Shown here one piece after another: positions 1-8,414 of a DNA stretch of 64,000 nucleotides. The translations under genes were made by a program, and so were the position numbers. The notes beneath the pieces are model-generated. The model saw only the letters and a list, made by a program, of their open reading frames with translations, ran no database searches and was not told where the DNA came from. The DNA lies in NCBI GenBank assembly GCA_036898135.1, contig CM072512.1:19758118-19822117 (forward strand). Direction: 5' to 3'. This stretch comes from Oncomelania hupensis. Taxonomy: Eukaryota; Mollusca; Gastropoda; Littorinimorpha; Pomatiopsidae. Position 1 is the stretch's first letter. The number at the start of each line of letters is the position of its first letter.

Positions 1-174
1 TTCTCACAACTTTTTTACTATTACACTTAAACCTTAAAATCTGACTTTTTAACATGTAAAGATTGAAGTATTTTTTTTAGAAACTCATAATTCCACACTT
101 TATGAACTGAGCTTTTTAACCAAATAAAGGCTGCAGTTTTGAATTGTGTTCAAGAAGAAAAAAACTATACTAAC

Positions 175-247
175 ATTGTCATTAAATGGCATGCGTGGCC
201 CTGGACCCATTCCATAGTCCTGAGGCTGATTGTAACCATAGCTGAAT
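175..247 (-). CDS. LENG8: LENG8-like gene, third coding exon
   Basis: This 73-nt exon lies between a TTTTCAG acceptor (just above 247) and a GTTAGT donor (just below 175). Its first base completes the CCA proline codon left open by the previous exon, and the continuing frame reads FSYGYNQPQDYGMGPGPRMP and then FNDN, ending on a complete codon. The composition (Tyr, Gly, Gln, Pro) continues the low-complexity N-terminal region of LENG8-type proteins. The exon is followed leftwards by intron, and later exons including the SAC3/GANP domain must lie before base 1. Splice sites and phase are seen directly; the gene name is inferred from the upstream exon. Confidence 0.72.
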
Positions 248-1004
248 CTGAAAACAATCATAAACACAAGCAAAATTAACATGACAAACTTTTAATGTTT
301 GTAAAACAAATTATAAAACTACAAACCTCACAGCGTATCCCTTGCACTCTTCTTGGAATGCAAAAACAAAACAAAACACAAAACTAGAAGTAGAAAGGCA
401 AAGTCCATATGACTTACAAGTTACATGCTCCTTAGGGAATATTACCATATATTTACACTTTTCTATGTGCAAAATTAATTAAAGTGTGCAGAGTAAGTAG
501 GTATAAATTTTTTTTTAATTAAAAGCCAAAGAAATTGAGGGTGACCTTGAAATGACTGACATCCACATGATCATGACCATTCAGGTATCATATAAAATTA
601 AATGTTAAAAAGTTGTATATAATTAATATGCAACAATGTCATTGACCTTGATTAATTGATATGGCCTTGACCTTATCCTTTTCATGATCAAAAATAAATA
701 CCGTTGATGCACAACGCATGAAAAATAAAGCCATTCCACTGTATGATGGCAAGATTTAAAAACCTTTATCATAAGGCCCAAAATGACCTTGACCTTCACA
801 AGACTGACGCAAAAATGGCACATATCTGAAAGACCAAACTATGGTCTTTTCATACAAAAATTTTAAACTATTTATTTGGTCAATGTCATTTTAATACATT
901 ATGACACCCCTAACTGGCCTAAGACCCAACTTTGGATGGCTCAATAGTGAACTTGACCTTGGAGGTTGACCAAATGTGTATAATAGATGTGTCTCATTGA
1001 TATA

Positions 1005-1381
1005 CAGGGTGTTCCAAAAGTCTTGGGCACATTTTGACATTGAATATTTCCGAAACTATAAAGGATATAAAAACGCATCTGGTAAATTCAGAAAGCTTGT
1101 AATCTCAAGTTTTACATGGAATGTTCAAAGATGTTCAATGTGAGCACCATTGGTCACACGACACACATCAAGCCGATAGTCAAATTCTTGCCAAACGCGT
1201 CCCTACATTTTCTGTTTGAGTGAACGCCATTAATGGGTCTGAAAAGAAATAAAAAAATCAACAACTTTACAAAAAACTTAATGTAATTAGCTTTAAAATG
1301 GCACAACTGTTATCTTACTACCATTCATAGTTATTGAGATATGGGGACTTCAAATGTGCCCAAGACTTTTGGAACACCCTG
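1005..1381 (-). mobile_element. Mariner-type DNA transposon, internally deleted (377 bp, TA target duplication)
   Basis: The element starts CAGGGTGTTCCAAAAGTCTT and ends with the inverted copy, giving terminal inverted repeats of about 30 bp. Both sides are flanked by TA (1003-1004 and 1382-1383), the target duplication of the Tc1/mariner superfamily. On the minus strand 1125-1196 encodes a 23-residue tail ending YRLDVCRVTNGAHIEHL and a stop, the typical C-terminus of mariner/IS630-type transposases. An in-frame stop lies just upstream of that tail and most of the transposase is missing, so the element is non-autonomous. It sits inside Rep-B copy 1 and is therefore younger. Confidence 0.85.
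1125..1196 (-). pseudogene. C-terminal remnant of mariner transposase
   Basis: These 23 codons plus a stop inside the 377-bp element match the conserved C-terminal tail of mariner-like transposases (EFDYRLDVCRVTNGAHIEHL). The catalytic DD(E/D) domain is absent, and a stop lies two codons upstream of the recognised part. Confidence 0.8.
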
Positions 1382-1777
1382 TATAATCTATTATGCATTA
1401 ATCACAAGGCCATCATCAACGTTTTCTTAAAGTCAATATTTTGAGAACATAGCTTGACCGTGTGACCTCCACTTTGAAATGAGGTAATTCAATCACTGAC
1501 ATTTCTTTAGCTCTCGTGGAGAAACACCAACCTACCAAGTTTGGTCTGAATAGCTTCAATATATCCAAGTTATTGACAACGTCACAGTTGCTCTACACAA
1601 ACGGACATGTGATCATTTCTGGGACTACTCATCCTGTGCTTGCTGCTAGATTTTTATTTTATTTTTGGGTGAAGAGATAACACTCACATTGCTGCATTTT
1701 GTGAACGAGTCAAAAAGCAAAAACAGAACAAAAGAACATGCTGTAGAGGTAGAATTAATAATGCGAGAGCTCCTTAC

Positions 1778-2089
1778 GGGTAACCATATCTCTGGTAGAC
1801 ATCATGTGGGGACGGATGAGGTGGATAGTAGCCACCATACATTCCTCCGGGCCTTCCATGATCTGGAGGAGGGGGTGGGGGAAGTCCTGGTGGTCCCTGT
1901 GGATGGGGACAAGGAGGCGGAGGTGGTGGTGGAGCTGATGGCATGCCATTTTGATTTTCATTGCCTTCTTTCTTCTTGCCTCCGGCAACACCCACTACTG
2001 CTTCCAGAGCCTTTCTTGCTTTTTCCCATTCTGGTCTCTCTTCTGAATTTGGACCTCCTTGAGGAGGAGGAGGATCTGGTGGCAATGGC
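1778..2089 (-). CDS. LENG8: LENG8-like gene, second coding exon (Pro-rich, PEWEKARKAL motif)
   Basis: This 312-nt exon has an AG acceptor just above 2089, preceded by a pyrimidine/TTTCAG context, and a GTAAGG donor just below 1778. It starts with one base and ends with two bases of split codons, and it joins both neighbours in phase. The encoded peptide begins PLPPDPPPPQGGPNSEERP, then has EWEKARKALEAVVG, a Lys/Glu/Asn patch, two polyproline runs and a Tyr/Gly/Pro-rich tail (YGGYYPP, YQRYGYP). The PEWEKARxAL signature near the N-terminus followed by a Tyr/Pro/Gln-rich disordered region is the pattern of LENG8, a nuclear SAC3/GANP/Thp3-family protein linked to mRNA processing and export. The diagnostic C-terminal SAC3/GANP domain is outside the window, so the assignment is good but not proven. 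The plus-strand 142-codon frame here is antisense shadow. Confidence 0.8.
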
Positions 2090-2267
2090 CTGAAACATTG
2101 GTAACATAATAATTTATTTAAACCTTTGGAGACAACATTCCACAAAGCACTCGTGTACTAAAAGATGACATCATTTTTACTAGATCTGGCAGAAAGTGAC
2201 ATAAGTCTTTATGATAACTGAATGATTACTGCATCTTTTATACTGTCACAATAATCCACTTGAAATT

Positions 2268-2306
<39 letters not shown>
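2268..2306. repeat. (TA)n microsatellite
   Basis: A near-pure TA dinucleotide tract of about 40 bp in LENG8 intron 1. Confidence 0.95.
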
Positions 2307-2308
<2 letters not shown>

Positions 2309-2672
2309 ATATCAGAATCTGTCTAACGATTTTCAATAATTATCATTTGCAAGACAGGAAGTTAGTTCATAGAATAGCTACAAAGCATCTGATTAACAGT
2401 TATAACAGTATTTTGTCTTTGAAACCAAATCCGATACAATTCTCGTCGAGTGGAGGAGGGAAAGGGAGCGGGTGTGTGTACAGATTTGCCCCTTTGTCTC
2501 TTTGACATGGACAGGCATGGCTGATAGACTGGCCCAATTGTCTCTTAAAGCAAGGTAAAGATGAAAATTTTGTCTAAACTATGTAAAATCCATGTTGCTT
2601 TGTATTAAAAAGAATAAACAACAAACAAGCTGAATAGGAATGTAAGATTACTGATTAGACAATTACTATATG

Positions 2673-3267
2673 CAGGGGTGAGATTTAACCCAGGAGACTA
2701 ACTAGCCCGCCGGGCTAGCTAGTAAGTAAAGTGAGGTAGCCCGCATGGTTTTTAGGCAGCCCGACAATCGCGTATTTACGGCAATGTGTACAGTGCATTA
2801 GACCAACTTCTTTATCGAAAATGAGCCAAGATCGATCTTCGCCATCTGAAAGTTTCTGCCATGCAGTCTGAAACTTTCTTTTTCTCTTCGATTCATACTC
2901 TTTGTCACGCTCTTTCTTCTCCGAACTAGATTTCTCCTTCTTTGGCGGGGGTTCATTGACCCCAGAAATAAAGTTCCACATTTTCGGATCAACAACCGTC
3001 ACCTTGACAATACACGTAATTTGTAGCAAGTGTCTTTTTCACAAACAAAGCAGACAGCTCGCTTGGCGCAAAAGGAAAGTAGGCAAAGGGAAATAACGCT
3101 CGCGTATGCTTCATACTCGTAACAGACGAACAACGACCTAAAAACGCTCTCGCTTCGGACCGAGCTTCTAAAAGTCTGCAAGAAGTATCTTTTTTTTTTT
3201 TTAGGTTGCCAGGCGGGCTGGCTCAATTATAAAGTGAGGTCGCCCGAGCCGCTAAATCTCACTCCTG
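2673..3267 (-). mobile_element. Non-autonomous hAT-like DNA transposon (595 bp) with transposase N-terminus
   Basis: The ends are CAGGGGTGAGATTTA and the inverted TAAATCTCACTCCTG, flanked on both sides by TATATG (2667-2672 and 3268-3273), an apparent 6-bp target duplication. The minus-strand frame about 2981-2715 encodes a Lys/Glu-rich stretch and then SWLIFDKEVGLMHCTHCRKY, the start of a TTF/BED-like zinc finger typical of hAT-related transposases and ZNF862-like host proteins. The zinc finger and everything after it are cut off, so the element is non-autonomous. Classical hAT elements make 8-bp duplications, so the superfamily call is tentative. Confidence 0.75.
2715..2981 (-). pseudogene. 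Truncated hAT-like transposase N-terminus
   Basis: The frame starts MWNFISGVNEPPPKKEK and continues through a strongly basic linker to WLIFDKEVGLMHCTHCRKYA. This is a W-x-x-F/Y-D lead-in and a CxxC pair, the first half of a TTF-type zinc finger. The distal half of the finger, the DDE domain and the hAT dimerisation domain are missing. It lies wholly within the 595-bp element. Confidence 0.65.
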
Positions 3268-3542
3268 TATATGTGTGACCGCTAAAAATGCTGTATTAGC
3301 TCAAACTAATGCAAAATTGACTCTTTGATCCTCAGTAAACTTGAAACAGAGACATCATTCACTAGGTTTCATTTCTAATATTATAATTTAAACACGTTAT
3401 AAATGATGCAGAAACAAAAAATACATGCGACTACTAGCCAACTAACAATATAAACAAATAATAATATTAACAGGCAGATATCACATGATAATGATGATGT
3501 GGTCTTGTACACTAAAATTCAGTAATTGTCTGCAATAATAAT

Positions 3543-3871
3543 CTATCTTATCCTATCCTGTCCCATAACCCGGAGGTCATAGGGGTACCACAGATGATTG
3601 TTTAACCAGCATACTCCATCTTTCTCTGTCCTCAGCAGCCCTGATGGCTTCGCTCAGTGTCAAACCAGTCCATTCTCGAATGTTGTCCTCCCACTTTTTC
3701 GGTCTCCCTCTTCTTCTACCTCCTTGCACTGTGCCTTGCAGAATAGTCTTTGCAAGGCCTGATGATCTGGTGACGTGGCCATACCATTACCATCGGAGTT
3801 TCCGTTTCATCATTACTGTGAGCAGGTCATCGTGTTGTCCAATGGCTTGTGTGATGGTCTGTCGGACTTCG
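3543..3871 (-). mobile_element. RTE-like LINE, 5'-truncated 3' end (329 bp)
   Basis: The sequence is the reverse complement of the last ~330 bp of the RTE-like element at 4977-6648, including the (AGGAT)-type tail (seen here as tatcttatcctatcctg) and the end of the RT-domain C-terminal region. A 12-bp target duplication, TGCAATAATAAT, flanks it at 3531-3542 and 3872-3883. A 5'-truncated body, a tail and a duplication are the hallmarks of target-primed reverse transcription. A short insertion (tacca) and other differences mark it as older than the 4977 copy. The pogo-type element starts seven bases beyond its 5' target duplication. Confidence 0.92.
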
Positions 3872-3889
3872 TGCAATAATAATATAATA

Positions 3890-4701
3890 CAGTGGAACCT
3901 CCGGTATACGACCGTCCAAAATCTGAGAAAAAACGGTCTTATAATAGAGGTGGTCTTATACCGGAAACAAGGGGTGGGGTGGTGGGTGGTGGGGGGAGGG
4001 GGTCAGGCTCTGAGGGGTATGTAGTCATAATTTTCACACTCACCAGCATGTATTCTCTGACAAAGGAAACTGTAAAACATGTTTCATTTTTAGCTTTGTC
4101 TTTTATTCACAACTTCAAAAATAGAAAACAGTCGAACCACTGCCAGACGCGTTCATCCAAGTCTGTCAGTGCAGAAGCTCTCAGTTTCAATGTTTCCCTT
4201 TTCTCCACTTTCTCCACTTTCCCATCGTAGTTTCACAGATTCCTTATAATCCTTTATGATGAGCTGAATTTGGGTCTTCCCAACGTTAAACTTCTTGCAA
4301 TAGACAAACAACTCTCCCCATTTTCACTTCTTTCAATCACTTTCAGTTTCATTCTCTCTGCCAAACTCAAAACGTTCCTCTTGCGCAACGCCATTTTGAC
4401 AGCCAGTGTAGGCGAGTAATGTCCCTTATTTGCGAACCGGAAATAGCAGACAACAGCAGGCGTACACTAACATGAGAGAAAAAACGAAAGGTACAGACAG
4501 CAAATTAACTGATATCTCTTTTTAATTGCCCTAAGACGGTCGTATAAAGGGCTTAAGACACGGTCGCTGGTCGCATATGATAAACGAGGTTGTCGCATAC
4601 CAGAGATCCTTTATTATTGGAAGTGAATCCGTCAGAAGTTTTCAGGTTACATAACGCGGGGGAGTCGTATACCAGAGAGCCGGATACCGGAGGTTCCACT
4701 G
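3890..4701 (-). mobile_element. Pogo/Tigger-type DNA transposon, internally deleted (812 bp)
   Basis: The terminal inverted repeats CAGTGGAACCTCCGGTAT and ATACCGGAGGTTCCACTG are flanked by TA (3888-3889 and 4702-4703), as in pogo/Tigger elements of the Tc1/mariner superfamily. On the minus strand from ATG 4394 the frame reads MALRKRNVLSLAERMKLKVI, then continues after a frameshift as KKFNVGKTQIQLIIKDYKES and later ALTDLDERVWQWF. That is the CENP-B/pogo N-terminal helix-turn-helix region. The catalytic domain is missing and the frame is broken. The plus-strand frames here are shadows. Confidence 0.88.
4150..4394 (-). pseudogene. Pogo/Tigger transposase N-terminal remnant (CENP-B-type HTH)
   Basis: ATG 4394 opens a CENP-B N-terminal-like segment (LSLAERMKLKVIERSENGES). 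A frameshift near 4300 moves the recognisable sequence to a second frame (KKFNVGKTQIQLIIKDYKES), and a further shift is needed for ALTDLDERVWQWF near 4150. The DDD catalytic region is absent, so the product would not be an active transposase. Confidence 0.75.
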
Positions 4702-4976
4702 TATTAAGAATACTGGATGCTATATATATGTGCCTTATTCTATGTGCGCCTTATTCCTAGATCAGTAATCAGCCTCAAAGCGCAGTGATCTGTAACCAAC
4801 ATACACACTAACAAGTCACATACATCATGTATGTTACAGACAGTAGTCTTGATACTGAAAGTGAGACAGTACTCCTACATAGCAACATACACAACAAACC
4901 CACATTCATCACTCGAACACATAGCGTAAAGGCAAGTCAATATGTTAAATGACTAAATATTAGAAAGCTGAAACTT

Positions 4977-6648
4977 TGCCTTACAGAAGAACAAGAAGTC
5001 TTGGACAGATGGACAGAGTACTGCTCTGACCTTTACAACCATACACCAAATGGAGACCCATCAGTTCTAGCATGTCCCGAGAGCAGAGAAGAAGAAGAAA
5101 TCCTCCCAATTCTCCGGGAAGAAGTTGAGGCAGCAGTGCAATCGCTGAAGAAAGGGAAGTCAGCGGGAGTGGACAACATACCAGCGGAACTGCTACAAGC
5201 AGGAGGAGAAGCGATGACTGATGCTCTCACCACTATCTGTAACAAGATCTGGCAGAGTGGGGAATGGCCTACACCATGGACCCAGTCGCTTGTCATCACT
5301 CTTCCTAAAAAAGGTAACCTTCAGGAGTGTGAAAATTACCGCACCATCAGCCTCATCAGCCATCCCAGCAAGGTCCTCCTGAAAATAATACTCAACAGGT
5401 TGAAACCACAAGCTGAACAAATCATAGCTGAAGAACAAGCAGGATTCATGGCAGGGCGAAGTACCACTGAACAGATTTTCAACCTCAGAATAATCTGTGA
5501 GAAATACCTACAGCACCAACAACATCTATATCATGTGTTCATAGACTTCAAGAAGGCATTTGACCGAGTCTGGCATGCAGCTCTATGGGCAACCATGAAA
5601 GTGTACAACATCAGCCCTAAAATCATAGAAGTCATCAAAAGCCTGTATGACAAGGCTACCAGTGCAGTCCTCCATAACAGCGTCATCGGGAACTGGTTCA
5701 GAACAACAATCGGTGTGCGTCAAGGATGCCTACTCTCTCCAACACTCTTCAACATCTTCCTAGAGCGCATCATGTCAGATGCTCTTGCAGATCACGAAGG
5801 CACAGTCAGCATAGGGGGCAGAGCAATCTCCAATCTTCGTTTTGCGGATGATATTGATGGATTGGCTGGAGAGGAACAAGAACTTGAACAGCTTGTACAG
5901 AGGCTTGACACCACCTCCAGAGCTTATGGAATGGAAATAAGTGCAGAGAAGACCAAAATGATGACCAACAACACCAATGGCATCAACACGGACATCAAAG
6001 TACAAGGCCAATCCCTCAACACAGTGCACAGCTTCAAATATTTAGGAGCCATTGTGTCAGACAATGGGTCTCGACAGGAAGTCCTCTCCAGGATCGCACA
6101 AACAACTGCTGCCCTGACAAGGTTGAAGCCCATTTGGAAAGACAGAACCATCAGTCTACATTCCAAAGTAAGACTGCTGCGATCTCTGGTCATCTCCATC
6201 TTCCTATATGCTTGCGAAGCATGGACCCTCACAGCAGATCTCCAACGAAGAATACAAAGCATGGAGATGAGGTGCTACAGAAGACTTCTGTGCATTTCCT
6301 ATACCCAACACATCACCAACGTTGAAGTCCGACAGACCATCACACAAGCCATTGGACAACACGATGACCTGCTCACAGTGGTGAAGAAACGGAAACTCCG
6401 ATGGTATGGCCACGTCACCAGATCATCAGGCCTTGCAAAGACCATTCTGCAAGGCACAGTGCAAGGAGGTAGAAGAAGGGGGAGACCGAAAAAGAGGTGG
6501 GAGGACAACATTCGAGAATGGACTGGTTTGACACTGAGCGAAGCCATGAGGGCTGCTGAGGACAGAGAAAGATGGAGTATGCTGGTTAAGCGATCATCTG
6601 TGGTGCCCCTACGACCTTCGGGTTATGGGACAGGATAGGATAGGATAG
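4977..6648 (+). mobile_element. RTE-like non-LTR retrotransposon, 5'-truncated, with intact RT frame
   Basis: A 1,672-bp insertion is flanked by the 7-bp target duplication GAAACTT (4970-4976 and 6649-6655). It starts within the segment between the endonuclease and RT domains, so the endonuclease is lost, and it ends in tandem AGGAT units. The only frame spans almost the whole insertion without a stop, unlike the other copies here (3543, 23625, 52408), so this looks like the youngest copy in the window. It lies in LENG8 intron 1 on the strand opposite to that gene. Confidence 0.93.
5001..6638 (+). CDS. Reverse transcriptase of an RTE-like LINE (545 codons, N-terminally truncated)
   Basis: The domain order is RT fingers with KGKSAGVDNIPAELLQAGG (residues 51-69), LPKKGNLQECENYRTISLIS (101-120), the first catalytic motif FIDFKKAFDRVW (180-191), QGCLLSPTLFN (241-251), the catalytic FADD box (281-284), a thumb region, then a C-terminal segment with GRRRGRPKKRWEDNIREWTG. 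The sequence type is the widespread invertebrate RTE-like family. The apurinic-endonuclease domain is missing because the insertion is 5'-truncated, so the element cannot move autonomously even though the RT looks catalytically complete. The first ATG in the insertion is not the native start of the polyprotein. Codon use is not distinct enough from the surroundings to judge age. Confidence 0.9.
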   Translation: MDRWTEYCSDLYNHTPNGDPSVLACPESREEEEILPILREEVEAAVQSLKKGKSAGVDNIPAELLQAGGEAMTDALTTICNKIWQSGEWPTPWTQSLVITLPKKGNLQECENYRTISLISHPSKVLLKIILNRLKPQAEQIIAEEQAGFMAGRSTTEQIFNLRIICEKYLQHQQHLYHVFIDFKKAFDRVWHAALWATMKVYNISPKIIEVIKSLYDKATSAVLHNSVIGNWFRTTIGVRQGCLLSPTLFNIFLERIMSDALADHEGTVSIGGRAISNLRFADDIDGLAGEEQELEQLVQRLDTTSRAYGMEISAEKTKMMTNNTNGINTDIKVQGQSLNTVHSFKYLGAIVSDNGSRQEVLSRIAQTTAALTRLKPIWKDRTISLHSKVRLLRSLVISIFLYACEAWTLTADLQRRIQSMEMRCYRRLLCISYTQHITNVEVRQTITQAIGQHDDLLTVVKKRKLRWYGHVTRSSGLAKTILQGTVQGGRRRGRPKKRWEDNIREWTGLTLSEAMRAAEDRERWSMLVKRSSVVPLRPSGYGTG

Positions 6649-7286
6649 GAAACTTAGTAAAACTGAAATCAAATTTTATTTTTGAAATGTTAGATAGACT
6701 GCATCCAAAACCATTATGATTATTGAACTTAGGCTACTAAGAGAGGAAACCAGAGTACTCTGAGAAAACCTTCGGGTTATCGTCAAGCAAAACGTATGTC
6801 ATTGGGTAAAACTTAAAAAGAGTATCACCCATGTTTGTTCAATCGTAGTCTACCTCTTGAAGATCTTTGCCTACTCTATGACGTTTCTTCAGCAATGTTT
6901 TACCTGTGTGCTCAAGTCAATAGACTTTACGAGAATGTTGTGTGATGTGATTGTGAACCAGACACTACACAGTATACTAGTCACTACTAATCTAGTGATT
7001 GTGTCATAACAAATTTTAATTTAAATAGAAATATACAGCAATAATAGGAAATTTAATAAATGTACGCCTTTGCCAAATGACTTTGGAGCTGTTACAAGGC
7101 TGAGAGGAGTAAATTTGGATATTGCCCGCCTTTGAAACCTAATTCTTGAGTCTGAATCACCGACTAATACTAATAGTATTTTACTATGCATACCGCCATT
7201 TTGAAGCGGTCCGAAAAAACACATTTTAGTAGGGTTATCAATGCTTCCTAAGTCCAATTTAAACATAAATATACAGTATTACTTAC

Positions 7287-7315
7287 CACGACGCTACATC
7301 ACTCGCAGCAGCCAT
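7287..7315 (-). CDS. LENG8: LENG8-like gene, first coding exon
   Basis: A short first coding exon on the minus strand. The ATG is at 7315 and the frame reads MAAASDVAS plus two bases of the next codon, ending at 7287 before a canonical GTAAGT donor. The two spare bases (TG) join the single leading G of the exon at 1778-2089 to make TGG (Trp), so the two exons splice in phase. The resulting N-terminus, MAAASDVASW followed by a Pro-rich segment, resembles the short MAA-type start of LENG8 proteins. This exon is too short for ORF finders and was located by splice-phase logic. An AT-rich run lies directly upstream of the ATG, and the gene is divergent from the PRKAR1 exon at 8415. The transcription start was not seen. 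Gene identity rests mainly on the next exon. Confidence 0.66.
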
Positions 7316-7385
7316 CATATATATATTGTAGTGTTCAAGAACGAACAGAATGTGGTATTCTAAACGTCTCCTGTAGAATTACTAC

Positions 7386-7393
7386 TGACGTCA
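7386..7393. promoter_or_regulatory. Perfect CRE palindrome TGACGTCA
   Basis: The eight bases match the full palindromic cAMP-response element bound by CREB/ATF factors. The site is 71 bases upstream of the LENG8-like ATG and about 1 kb upstream of the PRKAR1 ATG. Function is inferred only from the match and its location. Confidence 0.5.
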
Positions 7394-7900
7394 GACAGTA
7401 TGATCGACAACTCTATATGGAACAAATCTGGATCCCCCATGAAGCTCAGGTATGCTTGAAATGGTAACTGAGTAAGCCTACGTACTTCCTTCTTCTTCTT
7501 CTAGTTGAGGGCCCGCAATCAACTTGTCGATTATTCTGGTTCATATCTTTCAGTTTGGAAGTATTTATTAATGGTTTATTGCGTTTTTATTTACAGATGA
7601 TATAAGTTGTGCATAATTATTATATTACCTTGTTATTTATTTTGTCTTTTTTAGTCAAGCATAATTTTGTGTATTTCGAGTAATAGAAGCTGCTTAGGCA
7701 GTATAGATCCATAATGCATCTTTATGTGATCAAGTAAAAATGTATTCTTAATTTATTTTTTTGCCACTGTCTGTACCGCTTTCTTAGGATGCTCGAACAC
7801 TATATACTCTTAAGGCCGCATCCTCACGACCACTCCCAGGCCTGTCTCACTCTCAAAGCTTTTCTTTTCTCATCCAGCCCGCTGTGCAAAGTTCATCAGC

Positions 7901-7947
7901 ATTTAGATTGCAGACACACTGTGTAGCTGAGGCTCTGCAATCTAAAT
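7901..7947. repeat. Perfect 14-bp inverted repeat in the divergent promoter
   Basis: ATTTAGATTGCAGA at 7901-7914 is exactly complementary to TCTGCAATCTAAAT at 7934-7947, with a 19-nt spacer. The stem is too short for a typical microRNA precursor. It could be a protein-binding palindrome or a remnant of a small element. Confidence 0.6.
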
Positions 7948-8034
7948 CATGCACTCACACTCACCACCCCTCAACTTAAACAGTAGACTTTTATGGGACG
8001 TTTCCTTAGCATCACCCGGCCTCTATATATATAG

Positions 8035-8042
8035 TGACGTCA
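8035..8042. promoter_or_regulatory. Perfect CRE palindrome TGACGTCA beside a TATA-like run
   Basis: This second full CRE lies about 370 bases before the PRKAR1 start codon, immediately after CTCTATATATATAG. It is a plausible core-promoter-proximal CRE for a PKA regulatory subunit gene. Two other perfect copies (15611-15618 and 23314-23321) lie in repeat-rich sequence and look incidental. Confidence 0.5.
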
Positions 8043-8414
8043 ATAGCGTAAAATGCAAACCTCATACAGTTGGCAAAGCTGAATAAAAAATGCTCCTCAC
8101 ATGGCCAATAAAATGAGGAGTATGCTTAATCTATACCACTGCTCCATGAGCAATAAAAAGGGAACAAAACTAAATAAATACTGTATTTGTATATTGATCT
8201 TTGGAGGGTGCTGTTTTGCTGCCAAGGTCAAACGGGACGAAAACTGCAACACACATCACTAATGTGTTGAAGAAGAGCCGAAGATAGACACGGCCTGAGA
8301 ATTTTAACAAGCGAGTTGTTAAAGGGAATCCCATTGGCTCTTGGCTTCAGGAAGTGCTATCGATTCGCCAATCCACGCGTATCTACTTTGCATGTTGCTG
8401 TCAATAGCACCAGC

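Larger units (their letters stand above)
385..1719 (-). repeat. Rep-B copy 1 (GGTCA-rich dispersed repeat), minus orientation
   Basis: The left end (CTAGAAGTAGAAAGGCAAAG, then ATGACTTAC) is the reverse complement of the Rep-B tail seen at 13518-13555, 36523-36552 and 47887-47922. The right end near 1685-1719 is the reverse complement of the Rep-B head (gactc, then gcagcaatgtgag). Between them are repeated TGACCTTGACCTT tracts. The mariner relic at 1005-1381 interrupts it. Boundaries are accurate to about 20 bases. Confidence 0.65.
248..1777 (-). other. LENG8-like intron 2
   Basis: This intron is bounded by the GTAAGG donor at 1777 and the TTTTCAG acceptor at 248. It is almost entirely a reversed copy of the GGTCA-rich repeat Rep-B with a mariner relic inside. 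No additional exon was seen. Confidence 0.7.
2090..7286 (-). other. LENG8-like intron 1 (5.2 kb)
   Basis: The intron runs from the GTAAGT donor at 7286 to the TTTCAG acceptor at 2090. It carries a (TA)n tract, a 595-bp DNA element, a 5'-truncated RTE-like LINE, a pogo-type element beside that LINE, and a second RTE-like LINE with an open RT frame. From 6656 to 7284, and from 4704 to 4969, I see only unique AT-rich sequence. Confidence 0.65.
7316..8414. promoter_or_regulatory. Divergent intergenic/promoter region between LENG8-like and PRKAR1
   Basis: About 1.1 kb separates the two divergent start codons, so both promoters and both 5' untranslated regions must lie here or nearby. Visible elements are two perfect cAMP-response elements (7386-7393 and 8035-8042), a TATATATA run directly beside the second one, and a perfect 14-bp inverted repeat (7901-7914 with 7934-7947). 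No CpG-dense block is obvious. The transcription starts are not identifiable from sequence alone. Confidence 0.6.

Noticed and set aside
1665..2093. 142-codon plus-strand frame at 1665-2093.
   Set aside because: It is antisense to the LENG8-like exon 1778-2089, whose splice sites and phase fit on the minus strand.
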